The position numbers were made by a program, and so were the translations under genes. DNA of 64,000 nucleotides from Myxococcus sp. CA023 (GTDB lineage: Bacteria > Myxococcota > Myxococcia > Myxococcales > Myxococcaceae). The notes under the pieces were generated by a model. That model did no database searches. It was not told the origin of the DNA and saw only the letters and a list, made by a program, of their open reading frames with translations. Below are positions 7,680 to 16,098 of the stretch, in pieces. Within the stretch, counting starts at the first letter, position 1. Every line of letters starts with the position of its first letter. The stretch lies in NCBI RefSeq assembly GCF_010998615.1, contig NZ_JAAEAH010000002.1, positions 1 through 64,000 of the forward strand. Direction: 5' to 3'.

Positions 7680-9349
7680 GCGCGGCGGCGCCCAAATCCC
7701 AGTGGCTGGGGCTCGGCCTGTGGCTGGTGCCGGTGCTCTGCTTCTCCGTGCTTCCGGTGGCCGCACTGCTCTGGCGAGGCCTCGGTCCCACCGGGACGGG
7801 CGGCCTGGACTGGTTGCTCGCCGAAGGTGGAGCGCTGGGGAACACGCTGCTCATCGCCACGGGCGCGGCGGTGCTGGCCTTCGTCCTGGGAGCGCCGCTG
7901 GCGCTGGTGCTGCAACGCACCGACCTGCCCCTGCGCGGGGCCTTCACGGTGCTGTTCACCCTGCCCTCCGCCGTGCCCGCGTTCATCTGGGGCATGGGCT
8001 GGCTGTCGCTCGCGAGCCCTCGCGCGGGGTACCTCAACCGGCTGCTCGGCGATGACACCTTCGACATCTACGGCCCCGCGGGCATCGCCTTCGTGGAGGG
8101 CGTTTCGGGCCTCCCGCTGGTGCTGCTGGCGGGCGCGGCGGCCCTGCGGCGCGTGGACCCGGCAATGGAGGAAGCCGCGCGTGTCTGTGGAGCTTCGACG
8201 CCCCGGGCGCTGCTGACGACGACGCTGCCGCTGGCGCTGCCCTCCCTGCTGTCGGGCGCGGTGATGGTGTTCCTCATGGCGGCCTCGTCCTTCGGCGTGC
8301 CGTACCTGCTGGGCGTGTCAGCCTCACCGCCCACGCGGGTGCTCACCACGCGCATCTATGAACTGGTGCTGATGGGCGGTGACGAGGGCCTGGCGCGCGC
8401 CGCGCAACTGGCGACGTCCCTGCTGCTGCTCGCCCCCATGGCGATGCTGGTGACCTGGGCGCTGGGCCGGGCCGGCCGCGTCCGCCTCAGCGCGGGCAAG
8501 GGCCTGTCGTCCCGTCCCTTCCCGCTGGGGCGCGCACGCGGGCTCGTCCTGGGCGCGGTGAGCATGACGGCCGCGGTGCTGGTGCTGCTCCCGCTGGGGG
8601 CCATCCTCCTCACGTCGCTCCAGCGCAGCTTCGGCGCGGCGCTGACCTGGGAGACGTTGACGCTGACGCACTGGGCGGGTGTGCTGCTGGAGCCGCGCAC
8701 GCTGCACGCAACGGGGCGCAGCCTCCTGCTGGCGGCGGGCGCGGGTGTCCTGGTGTGTGGGCTGGGGCTCGCGGCTGCGGTGCTGCGACGCGGGCTGCGC
8801 CGCTTGGGCCCGGGCGTGGAGGCGCTGGCGGTATGGCCCTACGCGGTGCCGGGGACGGTGCTGGCCCTGGCGCTGCTGCTCGCGTTCTCCCGGGACTTGC
8901 GCTTCATCCTGCTGGACCGCGTCGCCTTCGTGCTCGCGCTGGCACACACGCCGTGGCTGCTGCTCATCGCCTACGTGGCGAAGTACCTCGCGCTGGGCGC
9001 GCGCAACAGCGAGGAGGCGCTCGCGCAACTGGACGCCTCACTCACCGAGGCCGCGCGGGTCAGTGGTGCCGGCCCCTGGCGCGCGTTCGTGGATGCGCCC
9101 CTGCCCTTGCTGCGGCCGGCGCTCACCGCGGCCTTCGTCCTGGCGTTCCTCGCATGCGCGACGGAAATCACGATGTCCGTCCTGCTCGTGCCCGCGGGAA
9201 CCGAGGTGCTCGGAACGCTGCTGTTCGAACTCCAGAGCTACGCGGACCCCGCCGCCGCCGCGGTGCTGGCATGTGCCTTCATCGCGCTGGTGGTGGTGGG
9301 GCAGGCCCTGCTCGCGCTGCTGACCCGGCGGCCCTTGGACACGCGGTGA
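7676..9349 (+). CDS. ABC transporter fused dual permease
   Basis: A 557-residue inner-membrane protein with about twelve hydrophobic segments in two homologous halves. Each half carries an EAA-type loop that contacts the ATPase: 'EEAARVCGASTPRALLTTTLPLALPSLL' in the first half (shown in part: EEAARVCGASTPRA) and 'TEAARVSGAGPWRAF' in the second. This is the FbpB/ThiP-type arrangement of iron, thiamine or phosphonate importers. The start overlaps the stop of the binding-protein gene (ATGA). No ATP-binding subunit follows; a hairpin and a convergent gene come next, so the ATPase must be encoded elsewhere or shared. Confidence 0.88.
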   Translation: MSAAAPKSQWLGLGLWLVPVLCFSVLPVAALLWRGLGPTGTGGLDWLLAEGGALGNTLLIATGAAVLAFVLGAPLALVLQRTDLPLRGAFTVLFTLPSAVPAFIWGMGWLSLASPRAGYLNRLLGDDTFDIYGPAGIAFVEGVSGLPLVLLAGAAALRRVDPAMEEAARVCGASTPRALLTTTLPLALPSLLSGAVMVFLMAASSFGVPYLLGVSASPPTRVLTTRIYELVLMGGDEGLARAAQLATSLLLLAPMAMLVTWALGRAGRVRLSAGKGLSSRPFPLGRARGLVLGAVSMTAAVLVLLPLGAILLTSLQRSFGAALTWETLTLTHWAGVLLEPRTLHATGRSLLLAAGAGVLVCGLGLAAAVLRRGLRRLGPGVEALAVWPYAVPGTVLALALLLAFSRDLRFILLDRVAFVLALAHTPWLLLIAYVAKYLALGARNSEEALAQLDASLTEAARVSGAGPWRAFVDAPLPLLRPALTAAFVLAFLACATEITMSVLLVPAGTEVLGTLLFELQSYADPAAAAVLACAFIALVVVGQALLALLTRRPLDTR

Positions 9350-9363
9350 TGGCGGAGGTGTCC

Positions 9364-9400
9364 GACATCGCCAGGGATCCGGCGGCTTCCTGGCGATGTC
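9364..9400. terminator. Perfect 12-bp hairpin between convergent genes
   Basis: GACATCGCCAGG (9364-9375) is perfectly complementary to CCTGGCGATGTC (9389-9400) with a 13-nt loop. It lies between the convergent permease gene and the small cysteine-rich peptide gene and could terminate both transcripts. There is no long T-run on the plus side. Confidence 0.65.
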
Positions 9401-9418
9401 TTCAGGGCCTGCTCGCCA

Positions 9419-9622
9419 TTACATGCACGCGCAGTACATGCCCCGGATGCAGTGCCCGAATCCCTCACCACAGAAGTGGTCACAGTCCGAGTTGCGCTCA
9501 CAGATGGACTGCGTGAACTCAGGAGCGTTGGCCTCGGCCGTGGACGGCATGAACGCCATTCCGAAACCCGCCGCCAATCCCACACCCAGCGCCATCAGCA
9601 TCGCAATTCCATTCTTCTTCAT
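9419..9622 (-). CDS. Secreted six-cysteine peptide with defensin-like (CS-alpha-beta) pattern
   Basis: A 67-residue precursor with a clear signal peptide (MKKNG, then a hydrophobic core, then cleavage likely after AEA at residue 31), leaving a mature peptide of about 36 residues. Its six cysteines (41, 47, 51, 58, 64, 66) are spaced C-X5-C-X3-C-X6-C-X5-C-X1-C. The CXXXC plus CXC signature, and the 'GFGHC' before the fourth cysteine, are those of cysteine-stabilised alpha-beta defensins; a defensin-like peptide was reported from the myxobacterium Anaeromyxobacter (AdDLP). AAGGAGTCACGCG precedes the ATG, a strong binding site. Antimicrobial, inhibitory or signalling roles are inference. An unrelated disulfide mini-protein fold cannot be excluded. 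Confidence 0.8.
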   Translation of the reverse strand: MKKNGIAMLMALGVGLAAGFGMAFMPSTAEANAPEFTQSICERNSDCDHFCGEGFGHCIRGMYCACM

Positions 9623-9833
9623 CGCGTGACTCCTTTCGAGGGAGCCTCCAGCCTAACTCCAGACTCAGACACGAGGCAGCCAATCCACACGCCGCGTGCT
9701 TCCGCAACGCAACAGCAGACGTCGTGACACACAGCGACATGGTGTTCCGGACACGACCTCGAAGCGTCGTCGCGCCAACGCCGAGGGACTCACGGCAAAC
9801 GGCGGCGGCCGGGGTAGGCTCCGCCACCGCCGC

Positions 9834-10940
9834 ATGAGCGACTTCCGACGCGCCACCCGTGACGACAACACCGCGCTGCTCGACCTGTTCGGCGCGGTGC
9901 CCATGCAAGGCGACCTGGTCCTCTCCTCGCAGCGAGCGCCCGACTACTTCGGCCTCTACGCCATGCAGCGCGGAGAGACGGAGGCCTGGGTCCACGGCGA
10001 GCACGGCCGGCTGGACGGCATGGGCGCCGTGCACGTGCGCGACGGCTGGCTGGAGGGCCGTCCGTGCCGGGTGGGCTACCTGGGAGACCTGCGGACCCGC
10101 TTCTCCGCGCGCCGGAACCGCGGCCTCGCGCGCTTCTACGGGCCCATGCTCGAGGAGAGCGCCCAGCGCCTGGGCGTGGACACCTTCCTCACGGCCGTCA
10201 TGGCCTCCAATGCCACCGCGCTCCAGGCGCTCGTGCGGCGGCGGCCCGGGCGCGTGAGCCAGCCGCACTACACCCTGCTCCGCCGCTTCTCCGCCGTGTC
10301 CATCCAGTTCCTGCTCCGCCGCCGTCCCCAGCGAAGCGCCGTTACCGTGCGGCGCGCCACGCCCGCGGACGTCCCCGCTGTCTCGGCGTTGCTGGATGCC
10401 GACCACCGCGCGCGTCCTTTCGGCTACCGCTTCGACACGGGCGAGTTGGAGCACCGCCTCGCCCACTGGCCCGGGCTGCGAATCGAAGACACCTATCTGG
10501 CCTTCGACGCGACCGGCGCGCTGGTGGGCTGCACCACCGCCTGGAACCCGGAGGCCGTGAAGCGCTACCGCGTCCATGCCTACCGTGGAGGCATGCGCTG
10601 GGTGCGGTGGGGCTGGGACACGCTGGCCACCGCGCTCCGCGCGCCGCGCCTGCCCGCGCCGGGCAGCGACTTCCGCTACTTCTACCTCTGCAACACCAGC
10701 GTGCGAGGAGAAGATCCGGCCGTCCTCCGCGCGCTCGTGGAGCGGGTGTACGCGGACTTCCACGGCCAGGGCTTCCACTTCTTCACGCTGTACCAGGACG
10801 AAGTGGACCCCATGGCGCCCGCGCTGAAGGGCTTCCTCCAGCGACGGCTCGACTTCCACCTCTACGCCGTGACGCCCGCCTCACGTCCTCGGGACACCTT
10901 CCCCGCCGGACGGACCGGCTTCGAAATCTGCCTGCCCTGA
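9834..10940 (+). CDS. GNAT family N-acetyltransferase, two tandem domains
   Basis: A 368-residue cytoplasmic protein with an N-terminal GNAT domain (about residues 1-150, with 'RVGYLGDLRTRFSARRNRGLARFYGPML') and a second, more divergent GNAT-like half starting near 'AVTVRRATPADVPAVSALLDADH' (about residue 170). The first half contains the acetyl-CoA-binding helix region. The reading frame extends upstream to 9696, but the ATG at 9834 (MSDFRRATRDD) begins directly at the first GNAT strand. Substrate unknown. It is divergent from the defensin-like peptide gene, with a 211-bp intergenic region that must hold both promoters. Confidence 0.8.
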   Translation: MSDFRRATRDDNTALLDLFGAVPMQGDLVLSSQRAPDYFGLYAMQRGETEAWVHGEHGRLDGMGAVHVRDGWLEGRPCRVGYLGDLRTRFSARRNRGLARFYGPMLEESAQRLGVDTFLTAVMASNATALQALVRRRPGRVSQPHYTLLRRFSAVSIQFLLRRRPQRSAVTVRRATPADVPAVSALLDADHRARPFGYRFDTGELEHRLAHWPGLRIEDTYLAFDATGALVGCTTAWNPEAVKRYRVHAYRGGMRWVRWGWDTLATALRAPRLPAPGSDFRYFYLCNTSVRGEDPAVLRALVERVYADFHGQGFHFFTLYQDEVDPMAPALKGFLQRRLDFHLYAVTPASRPRDTFPAGRTGFEICLP

Positions 10941-10947
10941 CGCACTC

Positions 10948-12798
10948 TCACTCCGCTTGGAGCGTGAAGCGCCAGGGGACCTGATTCAGGCCGGAAGCAC
11001 CGGCGAAGGTCAGCACATGAGGGCCGGAGCGGTCCGCGACGAACCGTCCGGCCCGCGGGTTCGACAGCAGGCCACCGGGAGCCATGAGCGACACCTGAAG
11101 CGCTCCCGCATCCAGGTCCAGCCGGTAGGCACGGCCCGCCTCCAACCCGACGGAGAACACATCCGCGTCGATAGCCGTCTGAACCACGCCCGACACCGAG
11201 GCCGGCAGCGTCAGGGCATGGGCCGTCCCGCTGTGGTCGCCGTAGTCATCGACGGCCACATGCTCCAGCAGCAAGGAGAACGACTCCGCGTCATTCAGGG
11301 GTTGGAACATCATCGTGACAGGCGCCGCGTTCCAGGCACTGAAGAGGTGGCGGCCGTCGCCCAGGTCCAGGATGCCCACCGCGCCTCGCGGGTTGAAGGA
11401 CAGGTTCGGAGAGGGCGCGTAGGACGCGAGGTAGATGCCACGGTCCTCGGCCTGGAAGACGACGGCATCCGTGTCGTGCGGTGTCTCGAAGAGGCCCGAG
11501 ACCGGGGTTCCTGGCGTGATGAGCGTCGCCGTCTGCGGCGAGTCCCCGTGGTCATCCACCCCAGCGTCCACCAACGTAAGCAAGAAGGAGTGAGCCCAGA
11601 GGTCACCGCCATCGACGAGGAGGTAGTACGTCCCGGCGAGCTCCACTCGGGCCCGCAGCCGGTCCGTGTCCGACAGGGCCACATTCACCCCGTTCGCGTC
11701 CACCACCTGGGCCGACCACCGCCCGGCCCCTTCCGTCCGCACGGCGTAGACATGCCCGGGCGCCCCGGTGAAGGAGAAGACATCCACGTCCTCACGCGAC
11801 TGGAGGGTGACTGGCACCGGGAGGCCCGCCGTCACGGCCGTGGCGGTCTCCAGCGTGTCGCCATGCTCATCGGGGCCCAGGTCCTCGAAGCGGCAGGTGG
11901 CATCCACCGGGGTGACGCCCTCCGGCTTCAGCACCACGAACCAGTCACGCTCGGACGTCGAATGCAGGTTCACCGCGAGCTGCGCCCCTGACGAACCCTG
12001 CGCAACATCGGTGACTGCGCCGACAGAAGACAGCAGCATCATCTGAAGGAGAAGCCCGGGAGCCCGCGCGCAGATGAAGCGGTAGCCATGCCCCACCCGT
12101 GAATGGAAGGTGAACACATCCACGTCAACGGACGAGGAGAGCCGCACCGGGAACGGCGTGCCAGAGCCAGCCAGAAGGAGGGTGGCTTCTTCCAACGTAT
12201 TCCCGTGGTCGTCCGCGCCCAACGACATCAGGTGATACGTGTAGCGGCCGTGTGAGCTCGCGCCGGAGACCTCGAAGTACCAGGTGCCCGCGGCGAGCGT
12301 GGGCAACCACAAGGTCGTGCTCCCCTCGACATCGACGGGCATGTCCTGCGGGTTCCCAGCCGCATCCAGCAACCGCACCCGGCACTCCGCCAAGGTCAAC
12401 CGCGTGCAAGAGAAGCGGTACATGCCTCGCTGCTCCACGGTGACGGCGAACAAGTCCCTGTCCTGCATCGCCTCCCGCCGGCCCTCCTCGATGCGGCCCT
12501 CGCGGGGCGACATGGGGAGCGTCAGCACCGTCGCGCTGTCGGGCGAGCCCCCATGGTCATCCGGCTGCTTGAATGCGGCGACCGAGCACGTCAGCCCCGC
12601 GGCCTGCTCCCACGGTCCGCAGCGGCACATGGGCTGCCCCGCGTTGGAGAAGCAGGTGCCCGCGGTGCAACGCAGCCCCGCGCAGGCCACCTCATCCCCG
12701 GGCACCTCCACGGTGTTGCACGAAGCCAGTCCCAGGACGAGGAGCAGGACCACCGGAAGCAGCCCCGGGGACCGGGCGGAACGCCGTGCATGGGCCAT
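10948..12798 (-). CDS. Lipoprotein with five PPC-like repeats
   Basis: A 616-residue exported protein: lipobox signal (LVLGLASC), a short cysteine-rich EGF-like segment (about residues 35-70 with seven Cys), then five repeats of about 100-110 residues, each introduced by a motif of the form D(D/E)HG(D/N)-x-x-x-x-A-T (DDHGGSPDSAT, DDHGNTLEEAT, DEHGDTLETAT, DDHGDSPQTAT, DDYGDHSGTA). Each repeat ends in 'D-x-DVF-x-F' and 'GTYYL/GTWYF' strands, as in bacterial pre-peptidase C-terminal (PPC) beta-sandwiches. No peptidase domain is present, so it is probably a cell-surface binding protein. The ATG at 12798 is preceded by GGGAGGGCGGAAC; an ATG at 12816 abuts the MATE stop codon. Confidence 0.72.
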   Translation of the reverse strand: MAHARRSARSPGLLPVVLLLVLGLASCNTVEVPGDEVACAGLRCTAGTCFSNAGQPMCRCGPWEQAAGLTCSVAAFKQPDDHGGSPDSATVLTLPMSPREGRIEEGRREAMQDRDLFAVTVEQRGMYRFSCTRLTLAECRVRLLDAAGNPQDMPVDVEGSTTLWLPTLAAGTWYFEVSGASSHGRYTYHLMSLGADDHGNTLEEATLLLAGSGTPFPVRLSSSVDVDVFTFHSRVGHGYRFICARAPGLLLQMMLLSSVGAVTDVAQGSSGAQLAVNLHSTSERDWFVVLKPEGVTPVDATCRFEDLGPDEHGDTLETATAVTAGLPVPVTLQSREDVDVFSFTGAPGHVYAVRTEGAGRWSAQVVDANGVNVALSDTDRLRARVELAGTYYLLVDGGDLWAHSFLLTLVDAGVDDHGDSPQTATLITPGTPVSGLFETPHDTDAVVFQAEDRGIYLASYAPSPNLSFNPRGAVGILDLGDGRHLFSAWNAAPVTMMFQPLNDAESFSLLLEHVAVDDYGDHSGTAHALTLPASVSGVVQTAIDADVFSVGLEAGRAYRLDLDAGALQVSLMAPGGLLSNPRAGRFVADRSGPHVLTFAGASGLNQVPWRFTLQAE

Positions 12799-12816
12799 GA
12801 CGTTCCGCCCTCCCAT

Positions 12817-14271
12817 TCAGACCACCCGGTGCTTCCAGGTTCCGCGCCGGAACAGGATGACGGACACCAGCGCCATCACCGAGAAGGCCACCGAGATGGA
12901 AAGGAATGCCCCCGGCGGCCCCATACCCAGGGGGCCGGAGAGCACCCACGCCAGGGGCAGCTCCAACAGCCAGAAACAACAGATGTTGAGCACGGTGGGC
13001 GTGGTGGTGTCCCCTGCTCCGTTGAAGGCCTGCGTCAACACCATGCCGAAAGCATAGAACAGGAAGCTGGCGCTGAGGATGCGCAGGGCGAGCACCGCTT
13101 CCTTCATGACCGCGGCGTCGTTCGTGAAGATGCCCACCACGGGATTGGCCGCGAGGACGAACAGCAGCCCCAGCGAGCCCAGGAAGACGGCGTTGATGCG
13201 CCCCGCCGTCCACACCGCGTGCTCGCCCCGTTCCGGCTTTCCCGCGCCCAGGCTCTGTCCCACCATGGTGGCCGCCGCGTTGCTCAGCCCCCACGAGGGC
13301 AGCAGCGCGAACAGCACGATTCGCAACGCGATGGTGTAGCCCGCCACCGCCGCGCTGCCGAACGTGGCCACGATGCGAGCCAGCACCACCCAGCTCGTCG
13401 TGCCCACCAACGCCTGGGCCGTGCCCGCGCCCGACATCCGCATCATGGCCAGCATCGTCCCCGGCTCCAGGCGCAGGTGCTCGCGCCGCAGCCGCAGCCG
13501 GCCGGAGCCCTGCGCCAACCGGTAGAGTTGGTACACCACGCCGCAGGAGCGCCCGAAGGTGGTGGCCACCGCGGCGCCCATGACGCCCAGTTCCGGGAAG
13601 GGCCCCACGCCGAAGATGAGGAGCGGCGCCAGCACGATGTTGATGGCGTTGGCCAGCCACAGCACGCGCATGGCGATGGCCGCGTCCCCCGCGCCGCGGA
13701 AGATGGCGTTGATGAGGAACAGCAACAGGACGCTGCCCATGCCGCCCAGCATCACCTGCGTGTAGCGGATGCCGTGCTCCAGCACCCACGGCGAGCCGCC
13801 CATCAGCGCCATCAACGGCCGCGCGAAGTAGACGCCCGCCACCGACACCGGAATGGACAACACGACGCCCAGCCCCACCGCCTGCACCGCCGTGCGCGCG
13901 GCCCGCTCCGGGTCTCCTTCACCAATGCGGCGGGACACCAGCGCCGTGGCGCCGATGCTCAGCCCCGCGGACGCCGCGTAGATGATGGTGAGCAGCGACT
14001 CCGTCAGTCCCACCGCCGCCACCGCGTCCGCCCCCAACCGGCCGACGAAGAAGACGTCGACGACGGCGAAGACGGACTCCATCATCATCTCCAGCACCAT
14101 CGGCACGGCGAGCAGGAAGATGGCGCTGCGAACCGGAAGCCGGGTGAGGTCCCTCTCGGTTCCGTGAATGGCTTCCTTCACCGAAGCCCAGAACCCCTGA
14201 GGCCCCTCTTCGGGCGGACCTCCTGCTTCCGCCGGCACGGGTTCGAACCCGACCGGGGATGACTCAGACAT
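12817..14271 (-). CDS. MATE family efflux transporter
   Basis: A 484-residue protein with about twelve transmembrane segments and MATE features: 'SAIFLLAVPMVLEMMMESVFAVVDVFFVGRLGADAVAAVGL' near the N-terminus (key parts MVLEMMMES and DVFFVGRLG) and the equivalent 'GTTSWVVLARIVATFGSAAVAGY' in the second half. MATE proteins export cationic drugs or metabolites in exchange for Na+ or H+. The ATG at 14271 is preceded by GGAGGCAGGT; an upstream ATG at 14331 lacks a site. Its stop is immediately followed by the PPC-repeat lipoprotein gene on the same strand, so the two may be cotranscribed. Confidence 0.92.
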   Translation of the reverse strand: MSESSPVGFEPVPAEAGGPPEEGPQGFWASVKEAIHGTERDLTRLPVRSAIFLLAVPMVLEMMMESVFAVVDVFFVGRLGADAVAAVGLTESLLTIIYAASAGLSIGATALVSRRIGEGDPERAARTAVQAVGLGVVLSIPVSVAGVYFARPLMALMGGSPWVLEHGIRYTQVMLGGMGSVLLLFLINAIFRGAGDAAIAMRVLWLANAINIVLAPLLIFGVGPFPELGVMGAAVATTFGRSCGVVYQLYRLAQGSGRLRLRREHLRLEPGTMLAMMRMSGAGTAQALVGTTSWVVLARIVATFGSAAVAGYTIALRIVLFALLPSWGLSNAAATMVGQSLGAGKPERGEHAVWTAGRINAVFLGSLGLLFVLAANPVVGIFTNDAAVMKEAVLALRILSASFLFYAFGMVLTQAFNGAGDTTTPTVLNICCFWLLELPLAWVLSGPLGMGPPGAFLSISVAFSVMALVSVILFRRGTWKHRVV

Positions 14272-14493
14272 ACCTGCCTCCGTTGGTGCCCTTCTGTCAG
14301 GAAGGCGGAAAGAGGTCCAGGGACGCCGCATCCCATGACACCTGACGCCTCTCCCCTCCCGGTCCCCCTGCGCGGCGAGCGGGCAACCGCGTCCAGGGCA
14401 AGGCCCGGCCCTGAGAGCGTCGGACGCTGGACAACCTACCTGCGCCGTCGGGCCGTCTGGCCGCCGAGCGCGTGGGTGTAGGGTGCCGCGTCA

Positions 14494-15555
14494 ATGGTCA
14501 TCAGCCTGCCGCACGAAAGTGCGCCCGCGGTGCCTGTCGGGGGGGCCGCGCACTTCAGCCTCTCCAGCAGCGCGCGGGTGCTGGGAACTCTCCACCTGGG
14601 TCCGGGAGCCAACATCGCGCAAGGCGCGGTGGTGCGCTCGCACGAAGGCGCCGTGCGGTTGGGCGCCGGCTCGGCCGTGCTGGAGAACGGCGTCATCATC
14701 GGACTGCCGCAGCAGCCCGTCACGGTGGGAGAGCGCACCTTCCTAGATCACCGCAGCCTCGTGCTGGGCGCGGAGGTCGGCGCGCTCTGCGATGTGGGAG
14801 GTGGCTCCATCCTCATGCCCGGCGCGCGCATCGGCACGCGCTGCCTGCTGGCGGAAGGAACGCTCATTCCAGCGGGCACCGTGGTGCCGGACGACTCCGT
14901 CGTCGCGGGCCGCCCCGGCCGCATTCTCCGTCGAACCACCGCGGATGACCTGGAACGGCTCCGGAAGCGCCGCGGCGGAAGCCTCGACCTCCCGGGCCAG
15001 CCACTCACCGCTTTCTCCGCGAGAGATCGCGCAGAGGACGCTCCCATGGGACAGCTCTATACGTTTCGCGACAAGCACCCACTGGTGCACCCCACCGCCA
15101 CCCTCTTCTCCTCGGCCGAGGTGACAGGGGACGTCATCATCGGCCCGGGCTGCATCATTGGCCCCGGGGTCAAAATCCTCGGGGATGGCAATGGTCCAGT
15201 CCGCATCGGCGCGGGCGTGCAGGTGCTGGCCAACACCGTGCTGCACCGGCTGTCGGACCACACGCTGACGCTGGAGGACGGCGTCATCATCGGTCCGGGC
15301 TGCACGGTGCATGGCAGCTTCGTGGGCGCGAACACCGTGGTGGAGCCGGGTGCCATCCTCTGTGACGGAACGCGGCTGGGACGCGGCAGCTTCGTGGGCG
15401 CGGGCAGCCTGGTGAAGCAGGGCAGCGCCTTCGCGGATGGTGCGCACATCGAGGGCTTCCCGGCGACGCAGACGGGTACGTTGGCGTCCCTGCCGCCGGT
15501 GCCCCGCTGGGCGCTGCGGCCGGAAGACTTGCCGGGGCTGCGGCGCATCGGCTAG
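14494..15555 (+). CDS. Double left-handed beta-helix (hexapeptide-repeat) protein
   Basis: A 353-residue protein with two separate runs of hexapeptide repeats. The first covers about residues 20-155 ('LGPGANIAQGAVV', 'LGAGSAVLENGVIIG', 'GARIGTRCLLAEGTLIPAGTVVPDDSVVAGRPGRI' in part). A linker of about 40 residues follows, then a second run at about 195-330 ('VIIGPGCIIGPGVKIL', 'GVIIGPGCTVHGSFVGANTVVEPGA'). Such LbH domains form trimeric prisms in gamma-carbonic anhydrases and acyl- or acetyltransferases. Closing 'VAGRPGRILRR' and 'IEGFPATQTG' turns resemble those families, but the three zinc histidines of a gamma-carbonic anhydrase are not evident. Function unknown; a coenzyme-A-using transferase or scaffold is possible. 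Confidence 0.75.
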   Translation: MVISLPHESAPAVPVGGAAHFSLSSSARVLGTLHLGPGANIAQGAVVRSHEGAVRLGAGSAVLENGVIIGLPQQPVTVGERTFLDHRSLVLGAEVGALCDVGGGSILMPGARIGTRCLLAEGTLIPAGTVVPDDSVVAGRPGRILRRTTADDLERLRKRRGGSLDLPGQPLTAFSARDRAEDAPMGQLYTFRDKHPLVHPTATLFSSAEVTGDVIIGPGCIIGPGVKILGDGNGPVRIGAGVQVLANTVLHRLSDHTLTLEDGVIIGPGCTVHGSFVGANTVVEPGAILCDGTRLGRGSFVGAGSLVKQGSAFADGAHIEGFPATQTGTLASLPPVPRWALRPEDLPGLRRIG

Positions 15556-15568
15556 TGCGCCCGCATAC

Positions 15569-15988
15569 TCACCGCTGCCTGTCCGCGTGATTGAAGGCCG
15601 CCATCAGCGTGCCCATGGCATGGAACGCCAGTCCCATGCCCCAGCCGATGGCGGGGTACTGCACCCACCAACCCGGCCCCGAAAACAGGTCGATGAGGGT
15701 GAGCCCTCCTATGACGATGGTGTAGCTCGTCGCGTGTGACGCAAGGCCCATGTAGGCCGTGCGCATGCGGCGCTGCGCCTTGTCGCGTCCCGCGCGCGCG
15801 GAGATGACGCTCTCCACGGCGGCTTCGCTCACGCCCATCTCCCGGGCCATGGCGAGCAGGTCCTCCCGGGTGAGCGAGCGATCCACGTCCTTGCCCGCCA
15901 ACGCGCGAGCCGTGGCCTCGCGGATGATGTCCGCGGCCTCATTCTGGGAAAAACTCGGAGGTGCGCTGCGCTGCCGTGTGTCCGCCAT
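15569..15988 (-). CDS. 2TM-domain protein with N-terminal SHOCT-like helices
   Basis: A 139-residue protein. Residues 1-75 are charged and helical, with 'IIREATARAL' and 'LTREDLLAMAREMGVSEAAVESVI', similar to the short helical segments found before 2TM domains. Two hydrophobic segments follow (about residues 82-105 and 110-130) separated by 'FSGPGWWVQYP', the usual 2TM (PF13239-type) layout. It is probably a small inner-membrane protein, possibly a membrane anchor or sensor. No catalytic residues are seen. It converges on the beta-helix gene and diverges from the protease gene. Confidence 0.65.
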   Translation of the reverse strand: MADTRQRSAPPSFSQNEAADIIREATARALAGKDVDRSLTREDLLAMAREMGVSEAAVESVISARAGRDKAQRRMRTAYMGLASHATSYTIVIGGLTLIDLFSGPGWWVQYPAIGWGMGLAFHAMGTLMAAFNHADRQR

Positions 15989-16098
15989 GGGACGGGGACG
16001 CTAGCGCGGCGTATCCGCCACGAAAAGAGAAGGAATCCCCCCACGCCCGTTCTCGCTGGCGGCTCACCTGTTTTCGCAAATTGCGAAGGGGGGAACTC

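Noticed and set aside
12553-14262. 569-codon plus-strand open frame opposite the MATE and PPC-repeat genes
   Set aside because: Gln/His/Arg-rich shadow without a start signal or recognisable domain.
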